A DNA stretch of 64,000 nt from CAVXSP01 sp963764505 (GCA_963764505.1 CAVXSP010000001.1:372001-436000); one strand, 5' to 3'; counted from the stretch's first letter, positions 1-8,914 are shown. The notes: a model not told the origin generated them from the sequence alone. A program made the numbers and translations.

Positions 1-917
1 GACCTCCCGTGCCGGTCCCTGCGGGCAACCCGCAGACCGACGCCAAAGTGGCCCTCGGCGCCCAGTTGTACTTCGACGCCCGCCTGTCGGCGGACGGCAC
101 GATCAGTTGCGCGACCTGCCACGATCCGGCCACGGGGTGGGCGAATCACCACGCCACGGACACGGGCATCAAGGGGCAGGTCGGAGGCCGGAACTCGGGC
201 ACGATTCTCGACGCAGCCTACATGCAGTACCAGTTCTGGGACGGACGGGCAGCCTCGCTCGAGGAGCAGGCGGTCGGGCCGATCCAGAACCCCATCGAAA
301 TGGGCGAGACCCTCGCGAACGTGGTGCGCAAGTTGAACGGGATCCCGGCGTACCGCGACGAGTTCCGTGCCGCGTTCGGCACCGATGCCACCGAAGAGAC
401 GATCGGCAAGGCGATTGCCGCGTTCGAGCGCACGGTCATCACGGGACCGTCGCCCTACGATCGCTACCTGTCCGGTGAGGAGACGGCGCTCTCCGTGGCC
501 GAGCGGCGCGGGTTTGCCGTGTTCTCCGGCAAAGGCCGGTGCATGCTGTGTCACGCCGGTCCGATGCTGTCCGATCAGGCCTTCCACAACCTGGGTGTCG
601 GCATGAGCCGCCAGAACCCGGACATCGGCCGGGAGGCCGTCACGAAGAACGCCAGGGATCGCGGCAAGTTCAAGACGCCGACCTTGCGCAACGTGGCGCT
701 CACCGGGCCGTATCTGCACGACGGATCGGCGCAGTCGCTCGACGAAGTGATTGCGCTCTACGACCGCGGCGGCGAGCCGAACCCGAACCTGGACCCGTTG
801 ATGCGGCCTCTCGCGCTGACCGCCGCCGAGCGTCAGGACCTGAAGGCGTTTCTGCAGGCGCTCACCGGCACGCTGCCCGTCATCGCGCAGCCTGCGCTGC
901 CGGCCGACGGACGATAG
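1..917 (+). CDS. Di-heme cytochrome c peroxidase (MauG/CcpA family), 5' truncated by window edge
   Basis: Periplasmic di-heme peroxidase-like protein. The reading frame is open from base 3 and its first visible residues (PPVPVPAGNP) look like the start of the mature domain, so the signal peptide lies outside the window. Counting from the GTG at 9, two heme c attachment motifs are visible: CATCH at residues 34-38 and CMLCH at 178-182. The C-terminal block TPTLRNVALTGPYLHDG (residues 224-239) is typical of the second heme domain in bacterial CcpA and MauG-like proteins. Family knowledge: these enzymes reduce H2O2 or oxidise partner proteins using cytochrome electrons; the actual substrate cannot be read from sequence. 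It ends 28 bp before the convergent GH13 gene. Confidence 0.9.
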   Translation, partial: PPVPVPAGNPQTDAKVALGAQLYFDARLSADGTISCATCHDPATGWANHHATDTGIKGQVGGRNSGTILDAAYMQYQFWDGRAASLEEQAVGPIQNPIEMGETLANVVRKLNGIPAYRDEFRAAFGTDATEETIGKAIAAFERTVITGPSPYDRYLSGEETALSVAERRGFAVFSGKGRCMLCHAGPMLSDQAFHNLGVGMSRQNPDIGREAVTKNARDRGKFKTPTLRNVALTGPYLHDGSAQSLDEVIALYDRGGEPNPNLDPLMRPLALTAAERQDLKAFLQALTGTLPVIAQPALPADGR

Positions 918-945
918 CCCGCCGCGTCGCGCCGCGGACCGGCCA

Positions 946-2595
946 TCACGGCGCGAGGCCGTGGTACAGCCCGCCGGCGCGGAACCAGCGATAGCCGCGG
1001 GGCTCGAGCTCGATGACGTGCCGCCCGTGCACGTCCGCCTGGCTGTCGCCGGTGGCGAGGAGATCGACCAGGCGCTCGTGTCCTGCCTGCCCGACGGTGA
1101 GCCGTGACACCCGCGGCTCGGTGCTGAAGTTGTGCATGGCGACGACGGTGCAGGATTGCCAGTCGTAGCGCATGACCAGCACCTCCGCCGCCGAAGGCTG
1201 ATCGATGATGCGCCAGTCGCCCCAGCTGATCTCCGGACACTCCTTGCGTGTCCGGATGAGGCGCTCGATCCAGTTGAGCAGCGAGCCGGGATCGCGCCGC
1301 TGGGCGCCGACGTTCACCCGCTGGTAGCCGAAGACCGGATCGCAGATGACCGGCCGCACCGGGCGCTTCGCCGTCGTGAAACCGCCGTGGGGGTCGTCGC
1401 TCCATTGCATCGGCGTGCGCGCGCACTCCCGTTCGGGGAGCGACAGGTCGTCGCCCATGCCGATCTCGTCGCCGTACTGCAGCATCGGCGTGCCGGGAAG
1501 GCTGAACAGCAGGCTGAAGGCGAGCTCCAGCAGGCGGCGGTCGTCGTGCAGCATGCCGGCCAGCCGCCGGCGGATGCCCCGGTCGTAGAGCTGCATGCTC
1601 TTCTCGGGCCCGAAGCTCTGGAACACGATCGACCGCTGCGCCTCGGTCAGCCTTCCGAGGTCGAGCTCGTCATGGCTGCGGAGGAAATTGACCCACTGCG
1701 CCGCCTGGGGACGGTCGTAGGTGTCATTCAGCGCCTTGACCAGCGGCTTCACGTCGCCGCTCGCGAGCGTGTAGAAGAGACGCTGGTTCACCGGGAAGTT
1801 GAGCATCGCCTGCAGGCGGTCGCCGCGATCCCCGAAGTACACCATGGCCTTTCCGGGCTCCACGTTCGCCTCCGCCAGCAGGATCGCGTCGCGCCGCCTC
1901 CACTGCAGGAAATCTCGCATCTCGTGCAGCAGCTCGTAGTCCTTGCGATGAACGACGTCCGCGCCCTTGCGCTCGATGAGGAACGGCACGGCGTCCATGC
2001 GAAAGCCAGACACGCCGAGCTGCAGCCAGAAGCCCATGATGCGCTGGATCTCCTCGCGCACGGCGGGATTGGCGGTGTTGAGGTCCGGCTGGAAATCGTA
2101 GAACCGATGAAAGTAGTACTGCCTGGCTTTCGTGTCGTAGGTCCAGGTCGTCGTCTGGACGCCCGGGAAGACCATCCCCGTGTCGGCGTCGGCCGGCTTC
2201 CTGTCCGACCACACGTACCAGTCGCGGTACGGCGACGCCGGGTCCTTGCGCGCCGACTGGAACCAGGGATGTCGATTCGAGGTGTGGTTGACCACGAGGT
2301 CCACCAGGATCCGGACCCCGAGCTGGTCGGCGCGATTGGCGAACTCGACGAAGTCCCCGAGCGTGCCGTGCTTGGGGTGGACGCCGTAGTAATCCGAGAC
2401 GTCGTACCCGTTGTCACGGTTCGGAGACGGGTAGAACGGCTGCAGCCACAGGCAGGTGACGCCGAGTCCCGCGAGGTACGGCAGGCGATCGGTGAGTCCG
2501 GGAAAGTCGCCGATGCCGTCGCCGTTGCTGTCCACGTACTTCTCGACGGCCAGGCAGTACAGGACCGCGTTCTTGTACCAGAGGTCGTCGATCAT
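946..2595 (-). CDS. GH13 alpha-amylase family enzyme, trehalose-synthase-like
   Basis: A 549-residue alpha-amylase-superfamily protein without a signal peptide, so probably cytoplasmic. All GH13 regions are visible: VDLVVNHTS (98-106), GFRMDAVPF with nucleophile D201, LLAEANVEP with acid/base E242, and RSHDE with D309. The opening MIDDLWYKNAVLYCL and the NGDGIGDFPGL segment resemble trehalose synthase (maltose glucosyltransferase) and related oligo-glucosidases. It lacks the C-terminal maltokinase found fused in some homologues. The start ATG at 2593-2595 was chosen because it opens the conserved N-terminus; the frame runs far upstream only as a shadow of genes on the other strand. It is divergent from the secreted protein gene at 2675. 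Isomerisation versus hydrolysis cannot be decided here. Confidence 0.88.
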   Translation of the reverse strand: MIDDLWYKNAVLYCLAVEKYVDSNGDGIGDFPGLTDRLPYLAGLGVTCLWLQPFYPSPNRDNGYDVSDYYGVHPKHGTLGDFVEFANRADQLGVRILVDLVVNHTSNRHPWFQSARKDPASPYRDWYVWSDRKPADADTGMVFPGVQTTTWTYDTKARQYYFHRFYDFQPDLNTANPAVREEIQRIMGFWLQLGVSGFRMDAVPFLIERKGADVVHRKDYELLHEMRDFLQWRRRDAILLAEANVEPGKAMVYFGDRGDRLQAMLNFPVNQRLFYTLASGDVKPLVKALNDTYDRPQAAQWVNFLRSHDELDLGRLTEAQRSIVFQSFGPEKSMQLYDRGIRRRLAGMLHDDRRLLELAFSLLFSLPGTPMLQYGDEIGMGDDLSLPERECARTPMQWSDDPHGGFTTAKRPVRPVICDPVFGYQRVNVGAQRRDPGSLLNWIERLIRTRKECPEISWGDWRIIDQPSAAEVLVMRYDWQSCTVVAMHNFSTEPRVSRLTVGQAGHERLVDLLATGDSQADVHGRHVIELEPRGYRWFRAGGLYHGLAP

Positions 2596-2674
2596 TTCGC
2601 CTGAACGAATCGTAGCAGTATTCCGAAAGGGGCCGGCGGGGGGCGCGCTAGAATCGGCTTCTGCGAGGCTCGCG

Positions 2675-3208
2675 ATGGCCCAGATGCTGATGCTCGCTCT
2701 CGTTCTCGCCGCGTCCCCTTCGCCAGCTCGGCCTCGAGCCGGTGCGCAGGACTCGCCGGGCGCCACGGCCCTCGTCCGGGTCTTCGTGCACACGGACGAC
2801 GATGGCGAGGCGACGGAGCTGGCGGACCGCCGGCAATCCGTCAAGGACCTGAGCGCGCGGGTCGCTTCCAAGAAGAAGTCGGTGGTCGTCGTGGACGCCG
2901 AAGAAGACGCCGATGTCATCCTTACGGTCGACGATCGCGCGCTGACGGTGCCAAAGGTCGTATTCGGAATGGGCGCGCGGCCCGGACAGCCTCCCGGCGG
3001 AACCGGCCTGGTCCGCGTGGCGGTCCTGCACGTCACCCTCACGTGGATCGACGCGTCGGCCAAGTTCTCGAACAAGAACAAGCCGTTCGAGAGTCCGCGC
3101 GGGTGGAAGAGCGCCGCCGACGACATCGGGGACCAGGTGGACAAGTGGATCTCGGCGCATCGCGCCGACATCGTGCTGGCGCGCCAGTCCGGTGCGCCGA
3201 TCCGATGA
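2675..3208 (+). CDS. Secreted hypothetical protein (177 aa)
   Basis: Function unknown. Residues 1-25 (MAQMLMLALVLAASPSPARP onward) look like a Sec signal peptide. The mature part is predicted to be mixed alpha/beta, with repeated DDD/DAEEDAD acidic patches and the segment VAVLHVTLTWIDASAKFSNK. A -10-like TAGAAT lies at 2649-2654. The stop codon overlaps the ATG of the M28 peptidase (ATGA at 3205-3208), so the two are probably translationally coupled. I do not recognise the family; an accessory protein of the downstream exported peptidase is a guess from position only. Confidence 0.7.
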   Translation: MAQMLMLALVLAASPSPARPRAGAQDSPGATALVRVFVHTDDDGEATELADRRQSVKDLSARVASKKKSVVVVDAEEDADVILTVDDRALTVPKVVFGMGARPGQPPGGTGLVRVAVLHVTLTWIDASAKFSNKNKPFESPRGWKSAADDIGDQVDKWISAHRADIVLARQSGAPIR

Positions 3209-5199
3209 AGCGCCTGATCGTCCTCGCACTGTCGGTCGTCGTGGCAGGCCAGTCCGGGGCCGCCATGCAGCGTGCCCGTGCGGGCCGCGAGCCGGCGCTG
3301 CGATCGCCCGTGTCGAGCCTGCTCGCGCTCCTGCGCGCCGAAGCGTCGCCGGGCGAGGCCGTGCGCGACGTCCGCGCGATCTGGGAGACCGACCGCTGGT
3401 TCACGTTTCCCAAGTTCGAGGAGACCGCGCGGAACGTCGCGGCGATCATGCGCCGCGCTGGTCTCGACGACGTGGAGATCGGATCGCCGCCGGCCGATGG
3501 CGTCACGCAGGGCGGCTTCTGGACGATGCCGCTCGCATGGGACGTGACCAGGGGCACGCTCGAGATCGTCGAGCCGGCGCTGCCGGCGGATCAGCGGATC
3601 CTCGCCGACTACCGGAACGTCCCGACGTCGCTGTGCATGTGGAGCGGCCCGACGCCGGCGGGCGGCGTCGTCGCCGACGTCATGATCGCGCCGGCAGGTG
3701 AGTCGACCGCAGACGTGAAGGGCAAGCTCGTACTCGGCGGATCGAAAGCAGCGGCGGTGCGCGGCGGCGCGCTCGGGTTGATCAGCGAGAGCACCGAGAA
3801 CCGCGACCTCGCCGACGAGCGCGGCTGGGTCAACGCGTTCGGCGACAACGGCTGGAGCTTCACGAAAGGCAGCACCCCGCTGGTCTGCTTTTCGATCACG
3901 CCGCGCGGATCGCGGCTTCTGCGCGATCTGCTGACACGCGGGCCCGTCAAAGTCCGCGCGACCGTCGACAGCCGGTACTACGCGGGCGTCTACCCCTACG
4001 TCACGGGCATCATCCGTGGGACCGACGGCGCAGACGCCGAAGAGGTTCTCTCGCTCGGACACCTCTTCGAGCAGGGCGCACACGACAACGCCACCGGTGT
4101 GTCGTCGATCATCGAAGCGGCCGGCACGCTCAACCGGCTGATTTCCGCCGGCCGGCTGCCCCGGCCGAAGCGGACGATTCGCGTCCTCGCCATGGGCGAG
4201 TGCTACGGAACCATGTACTACCTGGCGCACCATCCGGATCGGGTGAAGCGGACGATTGCCGCGATGTGCATCGACTCGCCCGCGGGTCTGCAGACGCTCG
4301 CCGGCACCGAGCACACCTGGATTCTCAATCCGCAGTCCTCGGCGTCGTATGTGGACGCCTTTGCCCTGCACCTCGCGGAGGAGTACTACCCATCGATTGG
4401 CCGACCGTGGTCGTCGTCGCCCCACCGAAGCTCCACGGACAACTATCTCGGCGACCCGAGCATCGGCATTCCGACCGTCATGCCTCACGGCGGCTACGGC
4501 GTGCTCGCGCACCACAACAGCTTCGACACGCCGGCGACGGTCGACCCGAAGTCGCTGCGCGATCTCATGATCATGAACGCGGCCTACACGTATTTCCTCG
4601 CGTCCGCGGGTCCGGCGGAGAAGCGCTGGATGGCTGCACTGGCGCTGACGCGCGGCTACGGCCAGGTGACGGAGGCCGCGGCGCAATTGCTCGATCGGGT
4701 CGGGATCGCCAGGACGACGGAGGATCTCGGGCGCCTGATGCCGGAGGCCAACGCCCGTCTCGACTTCACGCTCGACCGCCAGGCGACGGCGGTCCGATCG
4801 GCGTGGCCGCTCGACGACGGGGTCGCGGACCTTTCGGTGTTCGCGCAGCAGCAGAAGCGCCGGGTGCAGAGCGCCATTCGCGCACGCGCCACGGCGCTTG
4901 GGCTCGGCGTGATCCAGCCAGCCGCGCCGCCGGCGAATCCCGAAGCCGCAGCCATCGTCGTGCGCCGCAAGCGGATGGGCACGATTACGCTGGACGACCT
5001 GCCGCGGTCGGCGCGCGAGGGCTTCCCGGCCGCGTCCTTCTGGGGCGTCCCGGTATCGGCCCTCTATTGGTGCGACGGGAAGCGCACGCTCGCCGAGGTC
5101 ATCCGGCTGACGGAGCTCGAAATGGGCCCGCAGACCTTCGACTTCGTGGGCTATTTCGAGTTTCTCGAGCGGCACGGCTACGTCGAGTTCGTGAAGTGA
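3205..5199 (+). CDS. Exported M28-family metallopeptidase with C-terminal winged-helix-like domain
   Basis: A 664-residue exported zinc aminopeptidase-like protein. A signal peptide is visible at 1-20 (MKRLIVLALSVVVAGQSGAA). Candidate M28 metal and catalytic residues are present in order: H293-D294 in GAHDNATG, E332 in AMGECYG, and H436/H437 in VLAHHNSFDTP. A PA-like inserted region precedes them. The last about 70 residues (DDLPRSAREGF, then YWCDGKRTLAEV and FLERHGYVEFVK) read like a small winged-helix or PqqD-like module and are unusual for a secreted peptidase. The ATG at 3205 overlaps the upstream stop, and its own TGA overlaps the GTG of the nitrilase gene. Substrate unknown. Confidence 0.82.
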   Translation: MKRLIVLALSVVVAGQSGAAMQRARAGREPALRSPVSSLLALLRAEASPGEAVRDVRAIWETDRWFTFPKFEETARNVAAIMRRAGLDDVEIGSPPADGVTQGGFWTMPLAWDVTRGTLEIVEPALPADQRILADYRNVPTSLCMWSGPTPAGGVVADVMIAPAGESTADVKGKLVLGGSKAAAVRGGALGLISESTENRDLADERGWVNAFGDNGWSFTKGSTPLVCFSITPRGSRLLRDLLTRGPVKVRATVDSRYYAGVYPYVTGIIRGTDGADAEEVLSLGHLFEQGAHDNATGVSSIIEAAGTLNRLISAGRLPRPKRTIRVLAMGECYGTMYYLAHHPDRVKRTIAAMCIDSPAGLQTLAGTEHTWILNPQSSASYVDAFALHLAEEYYPSIGRPWSSSPHRSSTDNYLGDPSIGIPTVMPHGGYGVLAHHNSFDTPATVDPKSLRDLMIMNAAYTYFLASAGPAEKRWMAALALTRGYGQVTEAAAQLLDRVGIARTTEDLGRLMPEANARLDFTLDRQATAVRSAWPLDDGVADLSVFAQQQKRRVQSAIRARATALGLGVIQPAAPPANPEAAAIVVRRKRMGTITLDDLPRSAREGFPAASFWGVPVSALYWCDGKRTLAEVIRLTELEMGPQTFDFVGYFEFLERHGYVEFVK

Positions 5200-5984
5200 G
5201 CCTGGTTCGAATCGCCCTCGCCAACCTTCGTTTTCCGGAGACGCCGGACGAGTCGATCGCGCTCGCCGAGCAGGCGATCGCACAGGCGTCGGCGGAGCGC
5301 GCCGACGTCATCTGTTTTCCGGAGTGCTTCGTGCCAGGCTATCGGCTGATGCGGCGCCGGGTGCCGCGCGTCGACGCGGCCTTCCTCGAGCGCGCGTGGA
5401 AGGCCGTCGCCCGCGCCGCGGCGAACACGCGGGTGGCCGTCATCCTCGGCACGGAACGGATCGTCGACGAGTCGCTGCGGATCTCGGCGCTGGTCATCGA
5501 CCGCGACGGACTCGTGGCCGGATTCCAGGACAAGGTCCAGCTCGATCCATCCGAGGAAGCCACGTACGCGCCCGGCACCGAGCGGCGGCTGTTTCAGCTC
5601 GGGCACCTCACATTCGGCGTCGTCATCTGTCACGAAGGCTGGCGCTACCCGGAGACGGTGCGCTGGGCGGCCCGCCGCGGCGCGCAGGTCGTGTTCCACC
5701 CGCACTTTCACGAGGGGGAGCCTGGCGATTTCGCGCCTTCCCGGTTCGCGGATCCCGCCAATTCGTTTCACGAGAAGGCGGCGCTCTGCCGGGCTGCCGA
5801 GAACACCTGCTTCTTTGCGAGCGTGAACTGCGCAAGCGCCGTGTCGCAGACGACCTCGGTCGTCGTGCGGCCCGACGGCACGCCGCTCGCCTGGCAACCC
5901 TACGGCCGGGAAGGGCTGCTCGTAGCGGAGATCGAGCTGGCCGAGGCCACCGGCCAGTTCGCGGCCCGGTGCACGCCGTGCTGA
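5196..5984 (+). CDS. Carbon-nitrogen hydrolase (nitrilase superfamily)
   Basis: A 262-residue cytoplasmic C-N hydrolase. The catalytic triad is visible: E43 in ICFPECFVPGYR, K113 in FQDKVQLDP, and C145 in VVICHEGWRYPE. Length and triad spacing fit the superfamily; a branch (amidase, N-carbamoylase, omega-amidase and so on) cannot be assigned. The start is taken as GTG at 5196, which overlaps the M28 gene stop as GTGA and directly precedes the conserved VRIALANLRF strand. Coupling to an exported peptidase suggests use of amide or amino-acid breakdown products, which is inference. Confidence 0.88.
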   Translation: MSLVRIALANLRFPETPDESIALAEQAIAQASAERADVICFPECFVPGYRLMRRRVPRVDAAFLERAWKAVARAAANTRVAVILGTERIVDESLRISALVIDRDGLVAGFQDKVQLDPSEEATYAPGTERRLFQLGHLTFGVVICHEGWRYPETVRWAARRGAQVVFHPHFHEGEPGDFAPSRFADPANSFHEKAALCRAAENTCFFASVNCASAVSQTTSVVVRPDGTPLAWQPYGREGLLVAEIELAEATGQFAARCTPC

Positions 5985-6029
5985 TGCCAGCCGACGACGC
6001 GCGTGGTCGTATCGTCCGGCGCCGCGAGG

Positions 6030-6041
6030 TACATTAGGTCG
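6030..6041 (+). promoter_or_regulatory. Putative leaderless promoter: -10 TACATT, 6 nt before ATG
   Basis: TACATT at 6030-6035 fits the TANNNT -10 consensus and is followed by exactly six bases (AGGTCG) before the ATG at 6042. This is the arrangement seen for leaderless mRNAs in other bacteria. The same geometry recurs at 9004 and 24765. No start site is proven. Confidence 0.4.
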
Positions 6042-6692
6042 ATGGCAACGACAATCGGCTTCATCGGATCAGGGCACATCGGCAGCCAGCTCGCGCGGCT
6101 GGCGGTCAGGAACGGCTACGACGTGGTGGTCAGCAACTCGCGCGGCCCCGAGACGCTCGCCGATCTGGTGGCCGAGCTGGGTCCGCACGCGCGCGCGGCG
6201 ACGCCCGTGGAGGCCGCCAAAGCCGGCGATATCGTCGTGGTGAGCGTGCCGCTCAAGAGCTACCGGACGGTGCCCGCCGAGCCGCTGGCGGGCAAGGTCG
6301 TCATCGATACCAACAACTACTACCCGCAACGTGATGGCCACGTGCCGGAGCTCGACAACGAATCGACGACCACCGCAGAGCTGCTGCAGGCGCACCTCCC
6401 GACCTCCAAGGTCGTCAAGGCGTTCAATCACATCTACGCGGCCGAGCTGACGACGCATGGGCAGCCTGCGGGCACGAAGAACCGGCGGGCGCTGGTCATC
6501 GCGGGCGACGACGCGGCGGCAAAAGGGACGGTCGCGCATCTGATCGATGAGTTCGGCTTCGACGTCGTCGACGCGGGGCCCCTCGCGGAGGGCTGGCGCA
6601 TCCAACGTGACACGCCGGGGTACGGGCCGCGGCGCACGGCCGATGAGCTGCGGCGCGACCTCGCCGCCGCGAAGCGGTATCACGACATGTAG
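6042..6692 (+). CDS. NADPH-dependent F420 reductase-type oxidoreductase (NAD(P)-binding)
   Basis: A 216-residue Rossmann protein of the F420-dependent NADP oxidoreductase family (IlvC/ProC-like fold). The dinucleotide motif GSGHIGSQLA is at residues 9-18, and VVVSVPLKSY followed by GKVVIDTNNYYPQRDG matches the family. The conserved VKAFNHIYAAEL segment lies in the middle. Many members in organisms lacking coenzyme F420 are NADPH oxidoreductases of unknown substrate, and no F420 biosynthesis gene is visible here. The ATG at 6042 is preferred over upstream starts because the Rossmann beta-strand begins immediately after it. Confidence 0.85.
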   Translation: MATTIGFIGSGHIGSQLARLAVRNGYDVVVSNSRGPETLADLVAELGPHARAATPVEAAKAGDIVVVSVPLKSYRTVPAEPLAGKVVIDTNNYYPQRDGHVPELDNESTTTAELLQAHLPTSKVVKAFNHIYAAELTTHGQPAGTKNRRALVIAGDDAAAKGTVAHLIDEFGFDVVDAGPLAEGWRIQRDTPGYGPRRTADELRRDLAAAKRYHDM

Positions 6693-6700
6693 GCGGTGGA

Positions 6701-6943
6701 ATGGCGCGCGGCTGGGAGAGCAAGTCGGTCGAGGATCAGATGGCGGCGCGCGAAGCGGCCGAGCGCGAGCGACGCGCGATTCCCGCCGCGCCCGCCGATC
6801 CGGCGCGCGAGGCGCGCCGGCAGACGCTGCAGCTCGCGCGGGCGCGGGCACTGCAGGACCTTCAGGTGGCCTGCAACGCCCGGCACCGCGCGCTGCTCGA
6901 GCAGACGATCGCGCACCTGGATGCGGAGCTGGCCGGGCTCTGA
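6701..6943 (+). CDS. Small helical protein of unknown function (80 aa)
   Basis: An 80-residue, strongly charged, mostly helical protein (MARGWESKSVEDQMAAREAA at the N-terminus, then Arg/Ala/Glu-rich repeats with heptad-like spacing). It has no signal peptide or membrane segment. It starts 8 bp after the oxidoreductase stop on the same strand and is probably co-transcribed. I do not assign a function. The compact N-terminal GWESKSVEDQ motif looks conserved-protein-like rather than random GC-rich ORF, but a homology search is needed to confirm it. Confidence 0.6.
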   Translation: MARGWESKSVEDQMAAREAAERERRAIPAAPADPAREARRQTLQLARARALQDLQVACNARHRALLEQTIAHLDAELAGL

Positions 6944-7053
6944 TCGAGCGGCGTTGGCGGGGAACGCGCGACCGGCACGATTTCGCGGGAGCAGCCAATC
7001 GGCGCCCCGGTCGTGATCGGGTCGTGCGGTCCGTGACCGGCGCACGCCGGGCA

Positions 7054-7059
7054 TATAAT
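7054..7059 (+). promoter_or_regulatory. Consensus -10 element TATAAT before TIM-barrel gene
   Basis: A perfect TATAAT sits at 7054-7059 in an otherwise GC-rich intergenic stretch, followed by the purine-rich ribosome-binding site GGGGAGGG (7073-7080) and the ATG at 7087. A weak -35 candidate (CGTGAC, 7032-7037) is 16 bp upstream. Confidence 0.5.
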
Positions 7060-7086
7060 TCCCGCATTCTCAGGGGAGGGAAGGCC

Positions 7087-8077
7087 ATGAATCGACGTCA
7101 GTTTCTGGTCGGGGGGGCGGCTGGCGCCGCGACGGTTGCGGCGGCAGGCATCACCGGCGGCGCGCAGGCGCCGGCCGGCGGCCAGGGACGAGCGGGTGGG
7201 CGCGGCGGCCGGGGGCGCGGGCGCGGCGCGAACATCCCCGCAGAAAAGCTCGCGCGCCTCTCGCTGATGACGCTGGACTTCTCCTCGGCCGGCCTCCTCA
7301 AGCTGCCGTGGACGACGAATCCGCGCCCGACGCAGACGATCGACCTCCTGGACCTGCCGCAGTACTGACATGGACCGGTACCGCGTGCCGAACATGGAGT
7401 TCCAGGCGGATCACCTCGCCCAGGACCCCGAGCACGCGCTGCCGGACCCGGAGCTCTTCAAACAGATGCGCGCGAAGCTCGACGCCGCCGGCGTGTCCGC
7501 CTCGCAGATCAATCTGGAGATCGGCGGGATGGGCGACCTGGAGGGCGAGGCCCGGCAGCAATGGCTGACGCGGGCCAGGAAATGGGTCGATTTGGCCCCG
7601 ATTCTCGGCGTTCCGCGCCTGATGGTGATCCAGGACGGTCTCGCCGAGGACACGAAGGCGGACTGCATCGCGGCCTGGAAGCCCCTGGCCGACTACGCGC
7701 GGCCCGGCGGGATCAAGATCTCCGCGGAGACGCGCGGTGGGGGCGGCGGGCGCCGTGGAGCTGGCGGCGCGGCGGCCGCTCCGCCGGCGCGGCCCGCGTG
7801 GATGCTGCTCGAGGAAGTGATCGAAGCATCCGGCGGCTACTCGAACGTCGACATCGGCGGAGTCGGCGCGAGCAACCAGCAGGAGCTCCACGACTGCATC
7901 AAGGCGATGTTCAAGACGTCGTCCGGCAACATGCACATCAAGTCGAGCCCGAACTGGGATATCGGTCTGGCGATCAGGTATACCGAGTCGCTCGGCTACA
8001 AAGGGCTGTACTCCATCGAAGTGAATCCGGAAGCGGCGATCGGCATCGTCTACAACACGATCGTCGCGAATCTCTGA
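7087..8077 (+). CDS. Tat-exported sugar phosphate isomerase/epimerase-like TIM-barrel protein, frameshifted
   Basis: Two reading frames form one 329-residue protein if one base near 7366 is skipped. The first part (7087-7368) carries a twin-arginine signal (MNRRQFLVGG) and a Gly/Arg-rich linker, and ends DLLDLPQY then TGA. The second (from 7367) continues DMDRYRVPNMEFQADHL. The intact paralogue at 44009-44953 reads QVCADRWAVHNIELQHSHL here, and the reconstructed protein aligns to it without gaps (Q..D-R-W/Y..V..N..E..Q), which fixes the shift as one extra base. Family role: periplasmic xylose-isomerase-like TIM barrel of unknown substrate. A second RG-rich insert (TRGGGGGRRGAGG) lies mid-protein. 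Sequencing error and true pseudogene are both possible. Confidence 0.82.
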
Positions 8078-8134
8078 CGGCGGCGCCTCTGGCACGTCGC
8101 GGCGCGCCGCAATCGCGTTGCCGGGCGCTCACGA

Positions 8135-8914
8135 TCATGCGCGCGCGCCCACCAAGGCGAATGCCGAGCCCTGCGGGTCGGTGCCGATGATGATGTGATC
8201 CCCGCCGGGCACTTCCTGCGGACCGTGCACGACCCTGCCGCCGCCGGCCTCGATCGTCCTCTTCGCGGCGTCGATGCTGGCGACGCGGAAGTAGTAGGTC
8301 CACATCGGCGGGCGGTTGGCCGGCGCCCTCGTGATCGCGCCGATCATCCCCGTCTCGTCGTTGATGAACTGGTAGTCGCCCATCTCGCCCATCGGCATCG
8401 AGCCCCCGTCGGTCCACCCGAAGTGGCGCGTATAGAAGGCCAGCGCCTGCTTCGGATCGCTCGTCGCGAGCTCGTTCCACGCGCAGCGCGCCAGCGCGGC
8501 CCGCGAGAAGGCCGGGCTCTTCGCGTCCGGCCGGTCCGGCGGCGGCGTCGGCGTCATCACGTAGAACAGCGCGCCCTGCGGATCGGTGACCAGCGCCATC
8601 CGTCCCGCGCCCGGGACGTCCATCGGCTTCATCTGCGTCCTGCCGCCATCCGCTCCGATGGCGCTGATCGCAGCATCGACGTCCGCCACGGCGACGTATC
8701 CGAGCCACGCGGGTCGCGCGCCGCCAGCCTTCATCTGCTCCGTCAGCTCCAGCATCCCGCCGACGCCTGCGCCATCGGGTGCTATCAAGTGCCGGTAGTC
8801 CATCGCGGAGTTCGTGCCCGGTTTGACCGTCCAACCGACGACGTCGCCGTAGAAGCGCTGTGACGCGTTGGCGTCGGGCGTGAGCAGTTCATACCAGATG
8901 AAATGGCTGGCCAT
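8135..8914 (-). CDS. VOC-family (glyoxalase/dioxygenase-like) protein with two domains
   Basis: A 259-residue protein built of two tandem VOC modules. The first opens MASHFIWYELLTPDANASQR and ends TDPQGALFYVMTP; the second opens ARCAWNELATSDPKQALAFY and ends GTDPQGSAFALVG. Duplicated betaalphabetabetabeta units like this form one metal-centred pocket. Members range from lyases to antibiotic-binding proteins, and nothing in the context narrows this down. No signal peptide. It is convergent with the TIM-barrel gene and divergent from the ABC ATPase gene. Confidence 0.87.
   Translation of the reverse strand: MASHFIWYELLTPDANASQRFYGDVVGWTVKPGTNSAMDYRHLIAPDGAGVGGMLELTEQMKAGGARPAWLGYVAVADVDAAISAIGADGGRTQMKPMDVPGAGRMALVTDPQGALFYVMTPTPPPDRPDAKSPAFSRAALARCAWNELATSDPKQALAFYTRHFGWTDGGSMPMGEMGDYQFINDETGMIGAITRAPANRPPMWTYYFRVASIDAAKRTIEAGGGRVVHGPQEVPGGDHIIIGTDPQGSAFALVGARA

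Noticed and set aside
946..5283. A very long minus-strand open frame (about 1445 codons) covering the GH13 gene and the genes upstream of it
   Set aside because: Only the part from 2595 downward is GH13. The rest is low-complexity Arg/Ala sequence antisense to the M28 and nitrilase genes, a high-GC artefact.
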